Shown piece by piece: positions 60,269 through 64,000 of a DNA stretch of 64,000 nt. Below the pieces are notes generated by a model that saw only the letters and a list, made by a program, of their open reading frames with translations, made no database searches and was not told the DNA's origin. This stretch comes from Succinatimonas sp. CAG:777 (GTDB taxonomy: Bacteria; Pseudomonadota; Gammaproteobacteria; Enterobacterales; Succinivibrionaceae): assembly GCA_000431835.1 (NCBI GenBank), contig HF987922.1, positions 61,764-125,763 on the forward strand. Reading direction: 5' to 3'. Made by a program: the position numbers and the translations under genes. Each line of letters opens with the position of its first letter. Positions within the stretch are counted from its first letter, which is position 1.

Positions 60269-61411
60269 ATGAAATTTACTTTAAAGAAGTTTGCTAAGGT
60301 ATTTGCTTGCACGGCAGTAGCTGCTGGTATTGCATCTTTTGCTAATACAGCATCTGCCATTGAAAACAGCGACATTAAGATAGGTGTTTCAATTTGGTCA
60401 TCAACTGATGTTTTAGGTTCTGATTGTAAGCGTGTACTTGACGAAGCTGCAAAAGCTTTAGGCGTAAAAGTACAGTACGTTGACCAGGCTCACGTATCTG
60501 AGAAGGTTACTGCTTCTGTAGAACAGCTAGTTGCTGCAGGTTGCCAAGGTATCATTATTTGTAACTCATCTGATACTGAGATGACATCTGCAATCAAGAC
60601 TGCAAATGACAATGAAGTATATTTAGCTCAATTCTTCAGAATTATATCTAAGGATGCAAGTCCATCAATCTATAAGTTTGCTGAGAAGTCACCATACTAC
60701 ATCGGTGCCGTTCATGAGAATGAGCCTGATAACGGTGAGCACTTAGTTAACATTCTGTTAGATAAAGGATGCAGAAACATCGGTCTAATCGGTTGGGAGC
60801 AGGGTGATGCTACTTGGTTAGGCAGATGGGCTGGTTACAAAGCCGGCGTTGAGAAGTGGAATAAGACTCATCCTGATGATCAGGCTAAGTTAACAGAGCC
60901 TCAGTATGCAGGTACCTCTTCAGAAGGTGGTTCAAAGGCTGCTGAAGCTTTAATGGCTGCAAATCCTAAGCTAGATGCTTTAATCCCAGCTGGTGGTGGC
61001 GGTGATCCTTTACAGGGTGCTATTGCTGCTGTAGAGAGAGCCGGCAAGACAGGCAAAATTGCTGTTGTATCAACTGACTTCTTACCTGATTTAGGTGAAA
61101 GATTAAAGAACGGTTCTATGGCAGGTCAGTCTGGTGGTCACTATTGTGATCCTCTAATTGCTTTCATGACTGTATACAATGCAATCAAAGGCAACTACAA
61201 AGACTTTGAAGGCAAGTTCGAAGATATCACCTTCCCTTATCTGTTCGTAGCTTCACCTGATGATTATCAGGGGTACGAGAAGTACTTCGTAAAGCAGTTA
61301 CCATTTACAGATCAGGAATTAGTCGATATGTCTAACTTATCTCTAGAAGGTCTAAAAGAAGCTGCTACTAAGATTTCTATTGAAGATGCTGCTGCACGTT
61401 TTGGCAAGTAA
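60269..61411 (+). CDS. Periplasmic sugar-binding protein of the divergent ABC transporter
   Basis: 381 codons including stop, about 380 residues. A clear signal peptide (MKFTLKK basic start, hydrophobic core, cleavage after NTASA near residue 30) precedes a type-1 periplasmic binding fold: 'KIGVSIWSSTDVL', 'EQLVAAGCQGIIICNSSD', 'GCRNIGLIGWEQGDA' and 'LDALIPAGGGGDPLQGAIAA'. It is longer than RbsB or AraF (about 300-330). The ATG at 60269 with AAGGA 7 bases upstream is chosen over the TTG at 60263. It is divergent from the two-permease operon and followed by its own terminator, so it can be made in excess of the membrane subunits. Ligand inferred as arabinose or an arabinoside. Confidence 0.88.
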   Translation: MKFTLKKFAKVFACTAVAAGIASFANTASAIENSDIKIGVSIWSSTDVLGSDCKRVLDEAAKALGVKVQYVDQAHVSEKVTASVEQLVAAGCQGIIICNSSDTEMTSAIKTANDNEVYLAQFFRIISKDASPSIYKFAEKSPYYIGAVHENEPDNGEHLVNILLDKGCRNIGLIGWEQGDATWLGRWAGYKAGVEKWNKTHPDDQAKLTEPQYAGTSSEGGSKAAEALMAANPKLDALIPAGGGGDPLQGAIAAVERAGKTGKIAVVSTDFLPDLGERLKNGSMAGQSGGHYCDPLIAFMTVYNAIKGNYKDFEGKFEDITFPYLFVASPDDYQGYEKYFVKQLPFTDQELVDMSNLSLEGLKEAATKISIEDAAARFGK

Positions 61412-61445
61412 TCTTACAAAATAGGTAATCATAAATAGAAAAATA

Positions 61446-61476
61446 GGGGATTGTTTAATAGACAATCCTCTTTTTT
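61446..61476 (+). terminator. Terminator of the binding-protein gene
   Basis: GGGGATTGT / ACAATCCTC (nine pairs, one G-U, 7-base loop) followed by six T, 34 bases after the stop. Confidence 0.9.
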
Positions 61477-61587
61477 GATCTCTTTACAAAATTCAGCAAG
61501 ATTTAACAGAAAAATTACAATCCAAATTTATGTAGTTAACATTCCATTTTTATATTTACCTCATCGATTAGAACTATTGAGGTTTAT

Positions 61588-63012
61588 ATGAATAAGAAAA
61601 TTGTTACAGTTTTAAGTTTAGCTTTAGCTACAGCTATCGTTGGTAATGCAAATGCGACAGAAGATGTTTATAACAGAGCAGCTGTAGGCAATATGACAGT
61701 TACTGGTGGTGCATCACGTATTCACGGTGATATGAACAAAATGTACGAGAGCCAGATTAAGTTAGCAAAAAAAGAGCACGCAAAGAACGTAATCCTTTTA
61801 ATCGGAGATGGTATGGGCGATAGCGAAATTACTGCAGCTCGTAACTTTGCTTATGGTGCTGGTGGTTATTTCCCAGGCATCGATGCTCTACCTTTCTCAG
61901 GTCAGTACACTCACTATTCTTTAAACAAAAAGACTCACTTACCAGATTATGTAACAGATTCAGCAGCATCTGGTACTGCATGGTCAACAGGTACTAAGTC
62001 ATATAACGGAGCTATTGGTGTTGACGTTGATGGTAAGCCTGTTACCTCAATTATTGAATTGGCTAAAAAGAAAGGTTTAGCAACAGGCGATATCACTACA
62101 TCAGAAATTCAGGATGCAACCCCCGCAGCTCAGATTGCTCATGTAACACAAAGAAAATGCTATGGTCCTAAAGCAACTGCTGAAAAATGCCCAACTAACC
62201 TATTAGAAAACGGTGGTTTAGGTTCAATTTCAGAACAGTTAATCAAGACCCGTGCAGATGTTACTTTAGGTGGTGGTATGACCACATTTGAAGAGCAGGC
62301 AACTTATGGTAAGTATAAAGGTAAGACCTTATTAGAGCAGGCTAAGGCAGAAGGTTATAAGATTGTAACTAACGCTGACGAGTTACAGTCAGTTGAAAAA
62401 GCAGATCAGAAAACTCCTGTATTAGGCTTATTTGCTCCAGGTAATATGCCTGTAAGATTAAAGGGGCCTCAGGCTACATTCCATGGCAATTTAGATAAGC
62501 CTGCTGTAAAGTGTGAAGTAAACAAAGAACGTACTGCTTCAATTCCTAAGTTAGCAGATATGACTAAGAAGACTATCGATCTGTTAAAAACCAACAAGAA
62601 TGGTTTCTTCTTACAGGTTGAGGGAGCTTCAATCGATAAGCAGGCTCATAAGAACAATCCTTGCGGTCAGTTCGGTGAGACCATGGATTTAGATGAGGCT
62701 GTTCAGGTAGCTTTAGACTTTGCTAAGAAAGATGGTAATACTCTTGTTATCGTAACAGCTGATCACGCTCACGCAACCCAGATTGTTTACCCAGATGCAA
62801 AGGCTCCAGGCTTTACACAGGCTGTTATCACCGCTGATGGTGCTCCTATGACCGTTTCATATGGTAACTCTGAAGATGTAAATGATGCAGGTCATACTGG
62901 TTCTCAGTTAAGAGTAGCAGCTTACGGTCCAGGTGCTCTAAATATCATGGGTCTAACAGATCAGACTGATTTATTCAGAACTATCACCAAAGTTTTACAG
63001 TTAAAGAAGTAA
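61588..63012 (+). CDS. phoA: Alkaline phosphatase PhoA
   Basis: 474 residues, like E. coli PhoA (471). A signal peptide (about 1-23, ending NANA) exports it to the periplasm. The nucleophile Ser lies in 'YVTDSAASGTAWSTG'. Metal ligands are seen in 'VILLIGDGMGDSEI', 'EIQDATPAAQIAHVTQRKCYGP', 'LQVEGASIDKQAHKNNPCGQ' and 'VTADHAHATQIVYP', and the last His in 'DAGHTGSQL'. Cysteine pairs resemble the E. coli disulfides. It releases phosphate from monoesters. GAGG precedes the ATG. I found no convincing PhoB box between 61477 and 61587, so its regulation is unclear. A strong terminator follows. Confidence 0.96.
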   Translation: MNKKIVTVLSLALATAIVGNANATEDVYNRAAVGNMTVTGGASRIHGDMNKMYESQIKLAKKEHAKNVILLIGDGMGDSEITAARNFAYGAGGYFPGIDALPFSGQYTHYSLNKKTHLPDYVTDSAASGTAWSTGTKSYNGAIGVDVDGKPVTSIIELAKKKGLATGDITTSEIQDATPAAQIAHVTQRKCYGPKATAEKCPTNLLENGGLGSISEQLIKTRADVTLGGGMTTFEEQATYGKYKGKTLLEQAKAEGYKIVTNADELQSVEKADQKTPVLGLFAPGNMPVRLKGPQATFHGNLDKPAVKCEVNKERTASIPKLADMTKKTIDLLKTNKNGFFLQVEGASIDKQAHKNNPCGQFGETMDLDEAVQVALDFAKKDGNTLVIVTADHAHATQIVYPDAKAPGFTQAVITADGAPMTVSYGNSEDVNDAGHTGSQLRVAAYGPGALNIMGLTDQTDLFRTITKVLQLKK

Positions 63013-63037
63013 TAAAATCTTCCTAATTGCATACTTG

Positions 63038-63064
63038 AGCGCTACCTTGTGTAGCGCTTTTTTT
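63038..63064 (+). terminator. Terminator of phoA
   Basis: AGCGCTAC / GTAGCGCT with a 5-base loop, then a T tract, 25 bases after the phoA stop. Confidence 0.92.
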
Positions 63065-63217
63065 GATCCTGCAATCTGACTCTTTGACTAAGTAAATCAT
63101 ACTTACTTCTCCAGAGTGTCTTTGAGTTTTCTCAATCAACTATCACCTATAGCTTACATTTATACTTTCGGTTCATCAAAAATTGATTAAGGTAATGACT
63201 TTTATAAGGAAGGAAAG

Positions 63218-63277
63218 ATGTCAGACACCAAAAGCTGTAGTGATGCTTTAAGACTTAAAACTTACAAGTTGGCATAA
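63218..63277 (+). CDS. Possible 19-residue peptide with strong Shine-Dalgarno
   Basis: ATG at 63218 preceded by AAGGAAGGAAAG, one of the best ribosome-binding sites in the window, encodes MSDTKSCSDALRLKTYKLA and stops at TAA. There is no similarity I recognise. It could be a small protein, the start of a truncated gene, or chance. The stop codon lies in the T tract of the convergent transporter's terminator. Confidence 0.3.
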   Translation: MSDTKSCSDALRLKTYKLA

Positions 63278-63313
63278 AATCAGACCTCATCAAAATTAGA
63301 TTTGACGAGGTCT
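63276..63313 (-). terminator. Terminator of the NSS transporter gene
   Basis: On the minus strand a 13-pair stem (AGACCTCGTCAAA / TTTGATGAGGTCT, one G-U pair) ends in GATTTTAT. It lies 36 bases past the transporter stop. Confidence 0.8.
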
Positions 63314-63349
63314 TAAAAGCTTAAAACAAATGTTTTAAGAGAAGATTGA

Positions 63350-64000
63350 TTAACCTAATTTAATATTAAAGAGCTGGGTAATCATAATTAACAGAATTAA
63401 AACAGGAATGATGTATCTTACAAGGATCTTGAAAGGTACAAGCCATAAGAACTTTACTTTTCCGTAAGATGTTAACTCTGACCATAGCTGCCTTGTAGTC
63501 ATCTTCCAACCTACGAATAGAGCTGCGCCCATACCTGTTAAAGGTAAAATTAGCTTAGCTGTAAAGTAGTCTAAGAAATCAAAGAAGTTCATGCCAAAGA
63601 AAATTGGATCTGACCATGGACCCATTGATAAAGATGCACCACAACCAATGATAAAGGCTGCAAGAGATACAATAGCAGCTGCCTTATGTCTTGAAAGGTT
63701 AGCTCTTTCAGCAATGAATGCGGTTGAAACTTCGTGTAAGAAAATGCATGAAGTAATAGCTGCCATGAATAGAATTACATAGAAAGCTGTAGGGATTAGC
63801 CATCCAAAGAAAGGTACAGACTGCAATGCTGAATCAAATACGTTAGGTAATGAAATGAATACCAAGCCCGCACCAACTGATGGCTCCATACCTTGTACTG
63901 AGAACACAGCAGGGAAGATAATCATACCAGCCATTACGGCTACTAGAGTGTCAATTAAACCAACTGATAAAGCAGTTCTATTTAGGTGTACGTCACGTCT
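63350..64000 (-). CDS. NSS-family sodium-dependent transporter, C-terminal part (runs off the right edge)
   Basis: About 216 C-terminal residues are visible; the frame stays open to the window edge, so the internal ATG at 63934 is not the start. Characteristic neurotransmitter:sodium symporter segments are 'GLIDTLVAVMAGMIIFPAVFS', 'GAGLVFISLPNVF', 'VILFMAAITSCIFLHEVSTAFI' (helix 8 sodium-site region), and the final helices with 'RYIIPVLILLIM'. Bacterial members such as LeuT, MhsT and TnaT take up amino acids with sodium. The short C-terminus suggests the 11- or 12-helix bacterial type. The substrate cannot be told. Confidence 0.88.
   Translation of the reverse strand, partial: RRDVHLNRTALSVGLIDTLVAVMAGMIIFPAVFSVQGMEPSVGAGLVFISLPNVFDSALQSVPFFGWLIPTAFYVILFMAAITSCIFLHEVSTAFIAERANLSRHKAAAIVSLAAFIIGCGASLSMGPWSDPIFFGMNFFDFLDYFTAKLILPLTGMGAALFVGWKMTTRQLWSELTSYGKVKFLWLVPFKILVRYIIPVLILLIMITQLFNIKLG

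Larger units (their letters stand above)
63065..63349. other. Gap between phoA and the NSS transporter gene
   Basis: Apart from the phoA terminator, this region holds one short frame with a strong ribosome-binding site (63218-63277) and the transporter's terminator. The rest, about 63065-63205, shows no gene or known motif; it could contain a promoter for the short frame. Confidence 0.4.

Noticed and set aside
61477..61587. A PhoB box upstream of phoA
   Set aside because: Only loose TAACA/TTACA half sites are present; they do not match the PhoB consensus well enough to report.
1..64000. CRISPR arrays, insertion sequences, prophage or attachment sites
   Set aside because: No regularly spaced repeats, transposase, integrase or phage structural genes were seen; the phage-like primase is a single gene inside a core operon.

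Overview
The window is an AT-rich stretch of a gammaproteobacterial chromosome. Many proteins resemble E. coli proteins along their whole length, and several gene orders are classic for the class: def-fmt-rsmB-trkA, yrdD-tsaC-aroE, and divergent ilvY/ilvC with rep nearby. The AT-rich codon use, a MenA homologue, and an arabinose isomerase linked to a sugar ABC transporter fit a fermentative, host- or rumen-associated anaerobe such as the Succinivibrionaceae (Aeromonadales). That family assignment is inference. I see no insertion sequence, prophage, CRISPR array or origin; nearly everything is core chromosome.

Left part (1-17.9 kb): the start of a glnL/ntrB-like sensor gene with an NtrC-type site over its promoter, typA/bipA, a YihY/BrkB membrane protein, and a minus-strand run of aminopeptidase P, pssA, recG and an AsmA-family protein. 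Oligopeptidase A and RNase II converge on a shared terminator. A tandem pair of MenA-type prenyltransferase genes follows; the first copy has lost the metal/diphosphate-binding acidic residues.

Middle (17.9-43.8 kb): the def-fmt-rsmB-trkA-trkH operon is divergent from yrdD-purE-tsaC-aroE-rsmJ. Next come a GPH-type sugar symporter fused to a type-2 PTS EIIA domain, overlapped by a ModA-like periplasmic protein gene; lgt-glmU and glmS (envelope precursors); an unknown membrane protein with an Sfp-type phosphopantetheinyl transferase; dnaE; pgi; and the ilvY/ilvC pair with a clear palindromic operator.

Right part (43.8-64 kb): a tightly packed operon of tcdA, a primase-like CHC2/Toprim protein with a prion-like Asn/Gln-rich linker, and rep. 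Then a tRNA-Arg(CCG)/tRNA-Leu(CAG) operon, abgT-pepT (uptake and trimming of peptides), rlhA, a cysteine hydrolase, and an arabinose locus. In that locus two permeases, one ATPase and araA run left and a periplasmic binding protein runs right. They are separated by about 0.7 kb holding two nearly identical LacI/GalR-like operators in opposite orientation. phoA and the C-terminal part of an NSS-family sodium symporter close the window.

The least conventional items are the primase-like protein next to rep, the GPH-EIIA fusion with its ModA-like partner, and the degenerate MenA paralogue.
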